Positions 27,981 through 38,177 are shown, counted from the stretch's first letter. The stretch: 64,000 nucleotides of DNA from Bradyrhizobium australiense (GCF_013114825.1 NZ_JAAVLX010000003.1:806001-870000); one strand, 5' to 3'. Notes: generated by a model not told the origin, from the sequence alone. A program made the numbers and translations.

Positions 27981-28076
27981 GTCGTTCCGGGGCGCGAAGC
28001 GAACCCGGAACCTCGAGATTCTCAGGGGCGCAAAGGCGCCCCTGAGTTCGATGCTGACGCATCGCCCCGGAATGAC
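27981..28076. repeat. dispersed palindromic repeat, family A (copy 1)
   Basis: Ends are inverted (GTCGTTCCGGGG ... CCCCGGAATGAC), with an internal 11-bp hairpin CTCAGGGGCGC/GCGCCCCTGAG at 28021-28046. It lies between the convergent regulator and kinase genes and may also terminate transcription. Relatives are at 34790-34868 and 50149-50250. Confidence 0.7.
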
Positions 28077-28084
28077 GGTGTGTA

Positions 28085-31000
28085 TTACTCCGCCGCCACC
28101 ATCTGTTGCGCCCGCCACTGGCCGAGCAGGGCGCGGAGCGAGGCTGGCTTGACCGGTTTGTTGAGGATCGCGATGTTTTCCTCGCGCGCGGCGGCGCGGA
28201 CTTTCGGGCTGCGATCGGCCGTGATCAGGATGGCCGGGATGTTCTCGCCGAAGCGGCGGCGAATCTCGCGGATCGCGGCCACGCCGTTGCCGCGATCGAG
28301 ATGATAGTCGACCAGAAGGCCGGTCACGCTGTGGCCGGAAGATTCGATCGCAGCGATGGCGGCTTCGGGGTCCGCCACCGCAATCACTTCGGCGTTCCAG
28401 GCCGTCAGCAGCGTCTTCATGCCATCGAGGATCGCCGGATCGTTTTCGATACAGACGATCAGCGCGCCGCTCATCGGCGTCTTCGACAGCGGCGTTGCGC
28501 TGGTAACGGCGGCGGTATGGTTGATCGCCTTGGCGACCGGTACCGTCACCGAGAACACCGAACCGCCGCTGGCGTTGGCGTCGATCGCGATGCCGTGGTT
28601 GAGCACGCGCGCCAGCCGCTCGACGATCGATAGCCCAAGGCCAAGGCCGCGAGCGATCCGCGCGCCCTGTTCGAGGCGGTGGAACTCCTTGAAAATCTCG
28701 CCGCGCTTCATCACGGGGATGCCGACGCCGGTGTCGTAGACGGCAATCTGCAGCGACTGTCCGTGGCGGCGGCAGCCGACCAGCACGCGCCCGCGCGGGG
28801 TGTATTTGATCGCGTTGGAAATGAAATTCTGCAGCAGCCGGCGCAGCAGCGAACGGTCGGATTGCACCGGCAGTGAACAGGGCACGAAGGTCAGGTCCAG
28901 CCCTTTGGCGCGGGCAATCGGCGCAAATTCGATCTCCAGCGAGCGCATCAGGTCGGCCATCTTGAAGCTCGAGATCGAGGTCGTCATCGCCCCCGCATCG
29001 AGCCGCGAAATGTCCAGGAGCGCGCCGAGGATCTCCTCGATCGCCTCCAGCGAGTCATCGATGTTCTCGACCAGGCGGGAATCCTCGCCGCCGTTCTGCC
29101 GCTCGACGAGGCTCGTCACATACAGCCGCGCCGCGTTGAGCGGCTGCAGGATGTCGTGGCTGGCCGCCGCCAGGAACCGGGTCTTCGAGATGTTGGCGTC
29201 CTCGGCGGTGCTCTTGGCCTGCGCCAGTTCGGAATTCAGACGCGTCAGTTCCTCGGTGCGGTCGCGCACGCGCTTTTCCAGCGTTGCATTGGCGCGCTCC
29301 AGCGCCTCGGCGGCTTCGAAGCTCGGGGTCACGTCGGAGAAGGTGATGACGAGGCCGCCGCCCGGCATTCGGTTGGAACGGACCTCGACCACCATGTGGC
29401 CATCGGGCAGGCGCTCCAGATAGGGCTCACCCTCGGTGGTATAGGCCTCCAGCCGCCGCGCCAATAGCATATCGGGGTCGCCGGAGTCGGATGGGCTGAC
29501 CGCGCCCATGAATTCGAGGATTTCCTGCAAGGGAATACCGAGTTGCACGAGGTGCGGCGGCAGCGCGAGGATTTCGCCGAAGTGGCGGTTCGAACAGATC
29601 AGTTGGAGATCGGCATCGAACACGGCGATGCCCTGACGCACATGGTTGAGCGCGGTCTGCAAGATCTCGCGGTTGAAATGCAGCGCCGCGTGGGAATCGT
29701 CGAGCAGTTTTAGCGCGGCTTTCGCGGAGACCGTGCGCTTGCGCAACAGGAGCGACATCACGAGGCGCGAGGAGGCCGCCCCGATTGAGGAAGCGATCAG
29801 GCGTTCGGCGTATCGCAGTAACTCGAAATCGGCCGGTGCCGCCGGATCGAGAGTGCCGGGATGACCGGCAGCAAAGCTCTCGAAGGCCTGGGCCGCGCGC
29901 TCCGGGCCGAGATATTGCGCCACGGTGCTCTGGATGTCCTGCACGGTCACCGTGGTGCGCCAGCGCCGGAAGTTCGGGGCAATCGGCGCCAGCGTGTTCG
30001 GCACGAAGAGGTCCGCCTGCAGCCGCTCGATCGAGGACGGCTGGCGCGCGATCGACATCAGCACGTAAGTAAGGATGTTGAGCGACAACGACCAGAACAC
30101 GCCATGCATCAGGGGCGGCAGATCGGTGCCGAGCAGCGCTTGCGGACGCAGTGCTGCGATGCCGAACGGGCCTTGCTGCAACAGCAGAAGACCGGCGGGA
30201 TTACCTTCCAGGAAGCTCGGCAGGAACAGCGTGTAGAGCCAAACCGCGATGCCGATCAGCATGCCACCCATGGCCCCGCGTGCGGTTCCGTGCCGCCATA
30301 ACAGGCCGCCGAAGAAGGCCGGCGCCAGTTGCGCCAGCGCCGCGAACGACAATAGGCCGATCGCCGCCAACTGGGTGTTGCCAAGCGCGCGGTAGTAGAA
30401 ATACGCCATCACCATGATAGCGAAGATCGCAAAGCGCCGGATCCCGAGCAGGAAGTCGCCGAACCCCTTGCTGCCGTCGCGCGCCCCGGGACTTCCCTGC
30501 AGCACCATCGGCAGCACGATGTCGTTGGAGACCATGATGGAGAGCGCGACGCATTCCACGATCACCATCGCGGTCGCGGCCGACAGGCCGCCGACGAACA
30601 CGGCGATGCTGAGCAGCGCGGAATTCGCCTCGATCGGCAGCGCCAGCACATACATGTCGCTGTCGACCGCGCCGAACGGGAAAGTGATGAGGCCCGCGAT
30701 CGCGATCGGGATCACGAACAGGTTGATGGCGACCAGATAGAGCGGAAACAGCCAGCGGGCGCGGCGAACCTCCTCGGGACTGGAGTTTTCGACTACGCTG
30801 ACGTGGAACTGCCGCGGCAGCAGCATGATCGCGCAAAACGACAACAGGGTCATGGTCAGGAAATTGCCGATCGACGGCACGTAGCTGATGGCGCGTACCG
30901 CCTCCGGGGTCTTCATGGCACGTTCGATCAGTTCGACCGGCGTGAACATCCAGAACGTGACGAAAGCGCCGGCGGCGAGAAAGGCCACCAGCTTGACGAT

Positions 31001-31594
31001 CGATTCAGTGGCGATCGCCAGCATCAGGCCGTGCTGGTGCTCGGTGGCGTCAGTCTGGCGGGTGCCGAACAAGACCGCGAATGCCGCCATCGCCAAGGTG
31101 ACGACCAGTGCGATGTCGCCGATCAGCGGAATAGAGGAGAACAGCTTGTCCTCACTCAGGATGGTCTCCAGCGACGACGCCACCGCCTTGAGTTGCAGCG
31201 CGATGTAGGGCACCGAGCCCACGATCGCGATGACAGCCACGGTGGCGGCAACCGCCTGGCTCTTGCCGTAGCGCGCCGCGATGAAGTCGGCGATCGAGGT
31301 GATGTTCTGCGACTTGGCGAGATGGATCACGCGCCGCAGGAGCGGTGTGCAAAGGCCGATCATAAGGATCGGCCCGACATAGATCGCGAGGAAGTCGACA
31401 CTGGTGCGGGTGGCGAAGCCGACCGAACCGAAGAAGGTCCAGGACGTGCAATAGATCGCCAGGGACAATGGATAAATCAGCATGCTGGCGCGGCCGCGCT
31501 GGCTCGGCGACAGGCGGTCGCCGTAGCTGGCGACGACGAATAGCAAGCCGATATAGGCGAACGCGGTGGCGATTACGCCCCAGTCGTGCAGCAT
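28085..31594 (-). CDS. SLC5-STAC-PAS hybrid sensor histidine kinase (CrbS-like)
   Basis: 1169-residue membrane sensor. An N-terminal Na+/solute symporter-like module of about 13 helices (to about residue 540) is joined by a STAC segment (VTVQDIQSTVAQYLGPERAA). Next come a PAS domain (GIAVFDADLQLICSNRHFG) and a coiled coil. The HisKA box SHDILQPLNAAR has phosphoacceptor His813. HATPase_c (NFISNAIKYTPRGR, DTGVGIP, GLGLGLSIV) precedes a C-terminal receiver with Asp1096 (GLLVDYHLDRG). The ATG at 31594 is preceded by GGGAGACC; a farther upstream start is unlikely. The convergent LuxR regulator is the likely partner. Confidence 0.93.
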   Translation of the reverse strand: MLHDWGVIATAFAYIGLLFVVASYGDRLSPSQRGRASMLIYPLSLAIYCTSWTFFGSVGFATRTSVDFLAIYVGPILMIGLCTPLLRRVIHLAKSQNITSIADFIAARYGKSQAVAATVAVIAIVGSVPYIALQLKAVASSLETILSEDKLFSSIPLIGDIALVVTLAMAAFAVLFGTRQTDATEHQHGLMLAIATESIVKLVAFLAAGAFVTFWMFTPVELIERAMKTPEAVRAISYVPSIGNFLTMTLLSFCAIMLLPRQFHVSVVENSSPEEVRRARWLFPLYLVAINLFVIPIAIAGLITFPFGAVDSDMYVLALPIEANSALLSIAVFVGGLSAATAMVIVECVALSIMVSNDIVLPMVLQGSPGARDGSKGFGDFLLGIRRFAIFAIMVMAYFYYRALGNTQLAAIGLLSFAALAQLAPAFFGGLLWRHGTARGAMGGMLIGIAVWLYTLFLPSFLEGNPAGLLLLQQGPFGIAALRPQALLGTDLPPLMHGVFWSLSLNILTYVLMSIARQPSSIERLQADLFVPNTLAPIAPNFRRWRTTVTVQDIQSTVAQYLGPERAAQAFESFAAGHPGTLDPAAPADFELLRYAERLIASSIGAASSRLVMSLLLRKRTVSAKAALKLLDDSHAALHFNREILQTALNHVRQGIAVFDADLQLICSNRHFGEILALPPHLVQLGIPLQEILEFMGAVSPSDSGDPDMLLARRLEAYTTEGEPYLERLPDGHMVVEVRSNRMPGGGLVITFSDVTPSFEAAEALERANATLEKRVRDRTEELTRLNSELAQAKSTAEDANISKTRFLAAASHDILQPLNAARLYVTSLVERQNGGEDSRLVENIDDSLEAIEEILGALLDISRLDAGAMTTSISSFKMADLMRSLEIEFAPIARAKGLDLTFVPCSLPVQSDRSLLRRLLQNFISNAIKYTPRGRVLVGCRRHGQSLQIAVYDTGVGIPVMKRGEIFKEFHRLEQGARIARGLGLGLSIVERLARVLNHGIAIDANASGGSVFSVTVPVAKAINHTAAVTSATPLSKTPMSGALIVCIENDPAILDGMKTLLTAWNAEVIAVADPEAAIAAIESSGHSVTGLLVDYHLDRGNGVAAIREIRRRFGENIPAILITADRSPKVRAAAREENIAILNKPVKPASLRALLGQWRAQQMVAAE

Positions 31595-31754
31595 CGCTGC
31601 GGGTCTCCCTCTCCCGGCGCTGGATGCGGTCGTGTTTTCTCCACGCCAGCCGGACGCTCGCAAACGCCATGGCCGGAAGAGGTGAATATAGACGCTTTGG
31701 GGCGGCAGCGCACGGCGCGACCGGCCCAATTCGAAGGGATTAGGACGGGTAGGG

Positions 31755-32984
31755 TTACTCGGCCGCCAGCGATTTCTGCTTCACGGGCAGGCCTAGGCGG
31801 TCCCAGACCTGCAGCAGCGCTTCGGCCAGCCGATCGATCAGGCCGTCATCGTGATAGGGCGAGGGCGTAATGCGCAGTCGCTCGGTGCCCTTGGCGACGG
31901 TCGGATAGTTGATCGGCTGGATGTAGATGCCGTGCTCTTCCAAGAGGATGTCGGAGGCCTGCTTGCACTTCTCGGGATCGCCAACAAACAGCGGCACGAT
32001 GTGGGTGTCGCTCGACATCACAGGCAGCCCGGCGGCGGTGAGGATCGCCTTGACGCGGGCGGCGCGGTCCTGGTGGCGCTCGCGCTCCCAGTTCGAGGTC
32101 TTCAGATGCCGGATCGCAGCCGTCGCCGCCGAGCAGATCGCCGGCGGCAGTGCGGTGGTGAAGATGAAGCCCGGCGCATAGGAGCGGACCGCGTCGATGA
32201 TGTCGGCATTGCCGGCGATATAGCCGCCGAGGCAGCCGAAGGCCTTGGCGAGCGTGCCTTCCAGCACGTCGATGCGATGCATGACGCCGTCGCGCTCGGC
32301 GATCCCACCGCCGCGCGGGCCGTACATGCCAACGGCATGGACCTCGTCGACATAGGTCATGGCGCCGTATTTCTCGGCGAGATCGCAGATTTTCGAAAGC
32401 GGGGCGACGTCGCCATCCATCGAATAGAGGCTCTCGCAGGCGATCAGCTTGGGCCGGTCGGGGCCCGCAGCGATCAAAAGTTCCTCGAGATGGGCGAGGT
32501 CGTTGTGGCGGAAGATCTGGCGCTCGCAGCCGGCCTGGCGGACGCCTTCGATCATCGAATTGTGGTTCAGCGCGTCGGATAGAATGAGGCAGTTCGGAAT
32601 TAGCTTGGCGATGGTCGAAATGCCGGTCTGGTTCGAGACGTAGCCGGAGGTGAACAGCAGCGAGGCCTGCTTGCCATGCAGGTCGGCCAGTTCCTGTTCG
32701 AGTTGCACCAGCGGATGGTGGGTGCCGGCGATGTTCCGGGTGCCGCCGGCACCGGTGCCAACACGGGTCGCAGTTTCGACCATCGCGCCGACTACTTTGG
32801 GGTGCTGTCCCATGCCGAGATAGTCGTTGGAGCACCAGATGACGACGTCGCGCTTGCCCTTCGGCGAGTACCAGACCGCATGCGGGAACCGGCCTGCAAT
32901 CCGCTCGAGATCGGCGAAAACGCGGTAGCGCCGCTCGTCATGAAGGCGATTGAGGGCGGCGTGGAAGAATTTGCTGTAGTCCAT
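31755..32984 (-). CDS. hemA: 5-aminolevulinate synthase
   Basis: PLP enzyme condensing glycine and succinyl-CoA to 5-aminolevulinate, the first step of heme synthesis in alphaproteobacteria. The 409-residue product matches the family length. It has [38 protein letters not shown]-type [11 protein letters not shown], and the PLP lysine in [17 protein letters not shown]. The ATG at 32984 is preferred to the GTG three bases earlier. A perfect FNR/FixK box is 126 bp upstream, predicting oxygen-responsive control. Confidence 0.97.
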   Translation of the reverse strand: MDYSKFFHAALNRLHDERRYRVFADLERIAGRFPHAVWYSPKGKRDVVIWCSNDYLGMGQHPKVVGAMVETATRVGTGAGGTRNIAGTHHPLVQLEQELADLHGKQASLLFTSGYVSNQTGISTIAKLIPNCLILSDALNHNSMIEGVRQAGCERQIFRHNDLAHLEELLIAAGPDRPKLIACESLYSMDGDVAPLSKICDLAEKYGAMTYVDEVHAVGMYGPRGGGIAERDGVMHRIDVLEGTLAKAFGCLGGYIAGNADIIDAVRSYAPGFIFTTALPPAICSAATAAIRHLKTSNWERERHQDRAARVKAILTAAGLPVMSSDTHIVPLFVGDPEKCKQASDILLEEHGIYIQPINYPTVAKGTERLRITPSPYHDDGLIDRLAEALLQVWDRLGLPVKQKSLAAE

Positions 32985-33109
32985 CACAAGACCTGGAACG
33001 GAACCGGCCGGATTGGCGTCAGGCCTTTTTAGAGCCTTTCCAGCTTTGATGTCTATGCGAATTCCTGCATTTCGGTGCGCTCGGGGATGCTGGTTAGCCG
33101 GAGCAAATG

Positions 33110-33123
33110 TTGATCGAGATCAA
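33110..33123. promoter_or_regulatory. FNR/FixK-type binding box upstream of hemA
   Basis: TTGAT-CGAG-ATCAA, an exact match to the TTGAT-N4-ATCAA consensus of FNR/FixK regulators. It lies between the end of a membrane-protein gene (33128) and hemA, whose start is 126 bp downstream on the minus strand. It is the only such box noticed in the window. Confidence 0.75.
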
Positions 33124-33127
33124 CACT

Positions 33128-33652
33128 CTAGGTGCGATCTATAGGCCCGGTATTTTGGTCGTTGCGGAAATTTCGGGAGCGGCGCAATAGCGCGGCCGCC
33201 CACCCCGAAAAGTAACCCGCGCAAGCGCCCGAAACAGCGTGGCCGATGATCGCGACCGCGGCACGCGGCTCGAGTTTCATGGCGGTCGCGACCGCCACGC
33301 CGTATTGCAACAAGAACACCGTGATGTTGCGCACCAGCGGGCCGACGCTGCCCGGACGGGTCACGGCGCCCGTTTTGCGGTCGACGGCGAGCAGCCGGGG
33401 ACCGGCAAAGAGCGCCAGCGCGAGAAACAGCATAGCCGCCACGAACCAGGCAAGCAGCGGCTCCAGTTCATTGTCGCGCGCCAGCACCAGCCGCGATAAT
33501 CCCATTAGGAAGAAGGCCAGCGGGACGATCAACATGCGCCAGATCGGCTGCGTCCGCGGTCGCAGCGCCTGCAATCCCTGCCAAATCAGGAAAGCCAACA
33601 GCGCGAAAACCCAGATCGGGGTATTGCCCAGGATGCGAATAGCGATTTGCAT
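33128..33652 (-). CDS. integral membrane hypothetical protein
   Basis: 174 residues with five to six predicted helices: TPIWVFALLAFLIWQGLQAL, MLIVPLAFFLMGLSRLVL, WFVAAMLFLALALFAGPRLL, a helix around ITVFLLQYGVAVATAM and a glycine-rich last segment (IIGHAVSGACAGYFSGW). No enzymatic motif. It lies upstream of hemA on the same strand and downstream of a metallo-hydrolase gene. The ATG has AGGAGGG upstream on its strand. Function unknown. Confidence 0.75.
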   Translation of the reverse strand: MQIAIRILGNTPIWVFALLAFLIWQGLQALRPRTQPIWRMLIVPLAFFLMGLSRLVLARDNELEPLLAWFVAAMLFLALALFAGPRLLAVDRKTGAVTRPGSVGPLVRNITVFLLQYGVAVATAMKLEPRAAVAIIGHAVSGACAGYFSGWAAALLRRSRNFRNDQNTGPIDRT

Positions 33653-33673
33653 CGGCCCTCCTGATCGGGGGTA

Positions 33674-34735
33674 TCAGGTGGTCCGGAACCGCAGCACGCC
33701 ATCGCTGATTTCGCAGGTCAGGCGGCCCTCGACCAGCATGTAATTGACGTGCGCGACCAATTCACCGGCGGCAAAGCCCATCTGGTGCTCGTCCAGCACG
33801 TGCTTGTGGAACACGACCGGGACCAGCTCCTTTGAGGTTTGCGGCACTTCCCGGCAGGCTTCCGCGATGAGACGGCAGCGGTCCTCATGATGGTCGGCGA
33901 GCTGCTTGATGCGGGTCTTCAGCCCGTAGAACGGCACGCCGTGGCCGGGCAGCACCATGACGTCGTAGGGCAGCGTCGTGGTGAGGCTGGCGAGTGAGGC
34001 CAGATATTCTCCGAGCGAGTTCTGGTTGGGCTCGACCGCCCAGACGCTGACATTGGGCGAAATCTTGCTCAGCACCTGGTCGGCCGAGAGGAACAGCTTG
34101 TCGGCGGCGCAATACAGCATCACCTGGTCGAGCGCATGGCCCCCGCCGGTGATCACCTTGAAGCGGCGCGTGCCGATCACGACCTCGTCGCCATGCGAGA
34201 TGCGCCGATAGGACGGCGGCAGCACCGAAACCCGCTTCAAATAGTCCTGGCCGCGGCCGAGCAATTTGTCGGTCAGGCTCTCGTCCATGCCGTGGCGGCG
34301 AAAGAACAGCCGCTGCGCGTTGCGCCGCTCCTCGGTGCCGCGGTTCTGGTGATAGACCGATTGCAAATATTCGACCTGCGACATCTGCAGCGGGCAGTCG
34401 AAGCGCTCGACGATCCAGCCGGCGAGACCGACGTGGTCGGGATGCGAATGGGTGACGATCAGCCGTGTGATCTTCACATGCCGAAGCGGACCCTCGAACA
34501 GGGTGGTCCAGGCGGCGATGGATTCCTCATTGCCGAAGCCGGAATCGATCATCGCCCAGCCATCGCCATCGGCGAGCAGATAGATATTCACGTGGTTGAG
34601 CCGGAATGGCAGCTTGAGCCGGACCCAGAGCACGCCGGGCACCACCTCGACGACCTGATCGTGGCCGGGGTGGTTCTCGAAGGGGTATCGCAGTGCCTCG
34701 GCCGAGGACTGCACCGTATCGGTTTTCGAATGCAT
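33674..34735 (-). CDS. MBL-fold metallo-hydrolase
   Basis: 353-residue metallo-beta-lactamase-fold hydrolase. The metal motif is THSHPDHVG at 95-103, and further ligands are suggested by GGGHALDQVMLYC, LSADQVLS and VLPGHGVPF. The C-terminal extension of about 100 residues matches the lactonase-like or glyoxalase-II-like proteins with a helical tail. The substrate is not determinable. It is transcribed on the minus strand ahead of the small membrane protein gene, 21 bp away. Confidence 0.88.
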   Translation of the reverse strand: MHSKTDTVQSSAEALRYPFENHPGHDQVVEVVPGVLWVRLKLPFRLNHVNIYLLADGDGWAMIDSGFGNEESIAAWTTLFEGPLRHVKITRLIVTHSHPDHVGLAGWIVERFDCPLQMSQVEYLQSVYHQNRGTEERRNAQRLFFRRHGMDESLTDKLLGRGQDYLKRVSVLPPSYRRISHGDEVVIGTRRFKVITGGGHALDQVMLYCAADKLFLSADQVLSKISPNVSVWAVEPNQNSLGEYLASLASLTTTLPYDVMVLPGHGVPFYGLKTRIKQLADHHEDRCRLIAEACREVPQTSKELVPVVFHKHVLDEHQMGFAAGELVAHVNYMLVEGRLTCEISDGVLRFRTT

Positions 34736-34789
34736 GTTACCGGCTTAGCGGTAGAGGCGCCGCCGCGCTAGCCGAAAAACGGGCTGGCT

Positions 34790-34868
34790 GTCATTCCGGG
34801 GCGCATCGAAGATGCGAACCCGGAATCCCGAGATTCCGGGTTCTATGCTTCGCATCGCCCGGAATGAC
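34790..34868. repeat. dispersed palindromic repeat, family A (copy 2)
   Basis: GTCATTCCGGGGCGCAT ... GCATCGCCCGGAATGAC; the ends are inverted and an internal GAACCCGGAATC/GATTCCGGGTTC hairpin is present. It lies between the metallo-hydrolase and chemoreceptor genes. Confidence 0.7.
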
Positions 34869-34877
34869 AGAGCGAAA

Positions 34878-37001
34878 TCACGCCGCCCTAATATTCATCA
34901 GGAACGCGTCGATCTCCTCGCGCAGCACATCGGCCTCGCGGCGCAGCGCGTCGGAGGCGGTCAGCACCTGGCCGGCCGCGGTTCCGGCCTGCGCCGATGC
35001 GCTGGAGACGCCGACGATGTTGCTGGAGACCTCGCTGGTGCCGCCCGCAGCATGCTGGATGTTGCGCGCGATCTCACGCGTCGCCGCACCCTGCTCCTCG
35101 ACCGCGGCCGCGATCGCGGTGGTCACCTCGTTGATCTCGCTGATCGTTGTGCTGATGTTGCGGATCGCGGAGACCGCGGTCTCCGTCACCGTCTGCATGC
35201 TGACGATCTGCTGGCGGATCTCGTCGGTGGCCTTCGCGGTCTGGTTGGCGAGGCTCTTCACTTCGGAGGCGACCACGGCAAAGCCGCGGCCGGCATCGCC
35301 GGCGCGTGCCGCTTCGATGGTCGCGTTCAGCGCCAAAAGGTTGGTCTGCGAGGCGATGGTCTGGATCAGGTCGACGACCACGCTGATGCGTGCCGCATTA
35401 TCCGCAAGCCCCTGCATGGTGGCGTCGGTTGCGCCGGCATCGTCGACCGCCTTGCGGGCGATTTCCGCTGAGGTGATGACCTGACGGCCGATTTCCTCGA
35501 TCGAGGAGGACAATTCCTCGGTGCCCGACGACACGGTCTGCACGTTGGCTGAGGTTTGTTCGGCGGCGGTCGCCACCGCAGTGACCAGCGCGCTGGATTG
35601 ATCGGCGGTCGCCGACATGCTTTGCGCGGTCGACTGCATCGAGCCTGCCGCGGTCTGCAGGCTGTCGAGCGCGGCGCGAACGGTGCTTTCGAACTCGACG
35701 ATGCGCGCTTCCATGCGCGAGGCGCGCTCGGTCTTGGCGATGCGGTCCTTGTCCTGTTCGGCCGATAGCGCGCGGCTCTGGATCATGCTCTCGCGGAAGA
35801 CCTGCAGCGAGTCCGCCATTGCGCCGATCTCGTCCTCCTGGTGGCTCTGATAGACCTCCGATTCGAGGTCGCCGCTGGACAGCAATTGCATCGAACGCTG
35901 CAGATTGCCGATCCGCCGCAGGATGTTGCGGCCGACATAGAGCCAGACGAACAGGATCGAACCGACCAGCGTCGCCACTCCGAGGGCGAGCATGACCATT
36001 GTCCCGAACGAAATCTCCTGACGCGCCTGCCAGGCCGCAGCGTCGGTTTCCTTCTGCACGCCATCGACGAGCTGCTGGACGCTGATGCCGAGGCCAACGT
36101 TGAGCTTGCGGGTTTCCTCCAGGATGGTCTGGCCGAAATCGTCGGCGTCCAGTTCCTGCTGGCGGACCTTGAAGACGCCGGTCTTGCCGTCGGCAAGCGC
36201 CAGCAAGTCCAAGGTCGCTGTTCGGACGACGTTCATCGCCGTGGTCTTGGGCAGCTGCTCGACATTGGCCTTCACGCGCGCCTGCGCGGTGCGGAATTCC
36301 TTGCCGATGGCCTCTAACGTATCGCCGTTGGTAGCCGACAACGCGGCGATCATGTCGAACGCCATGAGATTGCCGCTCGCGGCGATGTCGGCGAGCTGGT
36401 CGGCCGTCTTGTGGGCCTTGATGGCGTCGGCCTGCGAGAAGTTAGGAGCGGCGTAGATGCTGTAGAGTTCGGTCTGGGCATCGATCGCCGCGGGGCCGGC
36501 GGCGGCAATGAAGCGCCGTTGCGCCTTGCGCACCGCTTCGTACAGTCTCTCGTGCTGGGCGGCCAGTTCGAGCCGCTCTTGCGCGGCCGCGCCGAGGCTC
36601 TTGATCACCTCATCGATGTTTTTCATGTTCTCGGTGAGTGCGGCAACCACCGCCTTGTCGGCGCCGAGTTCGACGATCTCGCCGAGCTTCTGCAGCGCGA
36701 CCGTCTGGGTCTCCTTCATTTTCCTGGTGCGATCGTTCAGCGCCTGTTCGCTGCGCGCAGCCAGCAGCGCCGGCCCCTGGCTGGCGAGGCTCGCGCTTTG
36801 TGCCGAAAGCTGCAGGCTGGCGGCGAGGCGGGGAATATCCCGTCCGCTCAAGTCGACCATGGTCTCGCCAAGCCGCCCGAGCATCAGTCCGGCACCGGCA
36901 GAGATGATGATCGCCATGCCGGCGATGACGGCGAACGCGGCAAACAGACTGCCCCTGACGCCGAAGCGAAAACCCTTGAGCCGTGATTTGAATAACGCCA
37001 T
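34878..37001 (-). CDS. methyl-accepting chemotaxis protein
   Basis: 707-residue chemoreceptor. It has an N-terminal TM (about 18-40) and a long helical periplasmic sensor (about 300 residues, all-alpha, with many KxxE heptads). A second TM (about 330-355, [20 protein letters not shown]) leads into HAMP ([20 protein letters not shown]) and the MA signalling domain with the hairpin tip [20 protein letters not shown]. It has no C-terminal CheR-binding pentapeptide. It signals to CheA; the ligand is unknown. No che genes are nearby. Confidence 0.93.
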   Translation of the reverse strand: MALFKSRLKGFRFGVRGSLFAAFAVIAGMAIIISAGAGLMLGRLGETMVDLSGRDIPRLAASLQLSAQSASLASQGPALLAARSEQALNDRTRKMKETQTVALQKLGEIVELGADKAVVAALTENMKNIDEVIKSLGAAAQERLELAAQHERLYEAVRKAQRRFIAAAGPAAIDAQTELYSIYAAPNFSQADAIKAHKTADQLADIAASGNLMAFDMIAALSATNGDTLEAIGKEFRTAQARVKANVEQLPKTTAMNVVRTATLDLLALADGKTGVFKVRQQELDADDFGQTILEETRKLNVGLGISVQQLVDGVQKETDAAAWQARQEISFGTMVMLALGVATLVGSILFVWLYVGRNILRRIGNLQRSMQLLSSGDLESEVYQSHQEDEIGAMADSLQVFRESMIQSRALSAEQDKDRIAKTERASRMEARIVEFESTVRAALDSLQTAAGSMQSTAQSMSATADQSSALVTAVATAAEQTSANVQTVSSGTEELSSSIEEIGRQVITSAEIARKAVDDAGATDATMQGLADNAARISVVVDLIQTIASQTNLLALNATIEAARAGDAGRGFAVVASEVKSLANQTAKATDEIRQQIVSMQTVTETAVSAIRNISTTISEINEVTTAIAAAVEEQGAATREIARNIQHAAGGTSEVSSNIVGVSSASAQAGTAAGQVLTASDALRREADVLREEIDAFLMNIRAA

Positions 37002-37169
37002 CTGCCCGCTGCCCCGTCCACGCTACCTTGAGATGTTTCCTCGCGCAGCAGTATCGCGATACCCGGTTAACAAGTTTGGAAAAACGGAGCTTTTTCGCCA
37101 TAATTTTAGCGGAAGACGTTTGCCGCGTTGGATTTTTCCGCAAACCGGAAAACGCAGGGCGAATGAACA

Positions 37170-37201
37170 AAAACAAAAAGGCCGGCGTGACAGCCGGCCT
37201 T
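37170..37201 (-). terminator. terminator of the porin gene
   Basis: 9-bp stem AAGGCCGGC/GCCGGCCTT with a 6-base loop; on the minus strand it is followed by a T-rich run (CTTTTTGTTT), 24 bases after the porin stop. Confidence 0.8.
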
Positions 37202-37224
37202 CTGCAATTCTCAGTTGAAAGCGC

Positions 37225-37950
37225 TTAGTAGCGCTCCACCACGGGGCTCGCAAAGTTGAAGCGATAATTGACGCCGAGCTTCAGCGTGTGGTCGTCATTG
37301 TGGAAGCTTCCGAACGGCGCCAGTGCGGCAGGGCTCACGAAGCGGCTGCTGCCGAAGTCGTAATACATGTATTCGCCTTTGACCGCCCAGTTTGGGGCGA
37401 ACATGTACTCGACGCCGGCACCGACGGTGTAGCCGTTGCTGTGGTTGCCATCGAGCAAGAACGGGATCGGTGCGCCGGCGAGCGCCAGCCTCTCGTAGTT
37501 GTCGGAATAGGCGTAACCGCCTTTGACGTAGAGGAGGCCCGGACCCCAAGTGTAGCCGATGCGGGCTGTGACCGAGCCGAGGCCGCGCTGATCATTGGTG
37601 TAGACGTAGCCGCCGGGGAAGGTGGCGGTGAGGTTATTCTTGCCGAGCCAGGAATACTGCCCCTCGGTGCCGAGCACCCAGTTCGGCGCGAACTGCCAAT
37701 CGAGGCCGGCTTGAACGCCGCCGAGCAGTCGGGCGCTGGAATCGCTCAGCACAGCGCCGTTAAAGTCGTGGCTGCCGCTGAAGGCGCCGCCAATATGGCC
37801 GCCGATATAGAAGCCGGTCCAGTTGTAGATCGGCGCCGCATAGGCGGGCGCCTTGTTGTAATAGGGACGCGCGCCGAGATCGGCGCCAAGCGCGGGTGCT
37901 GCGGCGGTGAGAGCGGCGAAGGCCACGAGGGCGGCGAGGATCTTCTTCAT
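37225..37950 (-). CDS. Omp25/31-like outer-membrane beta-barrel
   Basis: 241-residue outer-membrane protein. It has a signal peptide (MKKILAALVAFAALTAAAPA) and the family start DLGARPYYNKAPAYAAP, then WTGFYIGGHIGGAFSGSH, YSWLGKNNL, GSVTARIGYTWGPGLLYVKG, EYMFAPNWAVKGEYMYYDFG and the terminal KLGVNYRFNFASPVVERY, ending in an aromatic barrel-type strand. It is an eight-stranded barrel as in Brucella Omp25/31 and RopB. The start is ATG at 37950. A dyad lies 87 bp upstream. Confidence 0.92.
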   Translation of the reverse strand: MKKILAALVAFAALTAAAPALGADLGARPYYNKAPAYAAPIYNWTGFYIGGHIGGAFSGSHDFNGAVLSDSSARLLGGVQAGLDWQFAPNWVLGTEGQYSWLGKNNLTATFPGGYVYTNDQRGLGSVTARIGYTWGPGLLYVKGGYAYSDNYERLALAGAPIPFLLDGNHSNGYTVGAGVEYMFAPNWAVKGEYMYYDFGSSRFVSPAALAPFGSFHNDDHTLKLGVNYRFNFASPVVERY

Positions 37951-38036
37951 TGTGTTGGTCTCCGAAAACCGTTCGGCGACACCCTCGTGCGGGGCGCCAT
38001 CCATCGCCACGCAGATAGACAGCTTTTATCTAAAAT

Positions 38037-38058
38037 GCTGTCACTCCCGGGTGACAGC
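38037..38058. promoter_or_regulatory. palindrome upstream of the porin gene
   Basis: GCTGTCAC-TCCCGG-GTGACAGC, 22 bp with perfect 8-bp arms, 87 bp upstream of the porin start. It could be an operator; no regulator is assigned. Confidence 0.4.
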
Positions 38059-38162
38059 GGGCCGTAACCCAACCCATTGGCAGACAAACGTTTTTTGTAC
38101 TTAATGAAGGCCTAATCAAAGGTAAGGAAAGGCTTAATTTTCGCGTTTCGCGATAACCTTCG

Positions 38163-38177
38163 TTAAGCTTTGCTTAA
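38163..38177. promoter_or_regulatory. CtrA-type motif TTAA-N7-TTAA
   Basis: TTAAGCTTTGCTTAA matches the CtrA full-site consensus. It overlaps the stop codon of the minus-strand HTH gene and is 213 bp upstream of the porin start. Short A/T-rich motifs occur by chance, so this is tentative. Confidence 0.3.
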
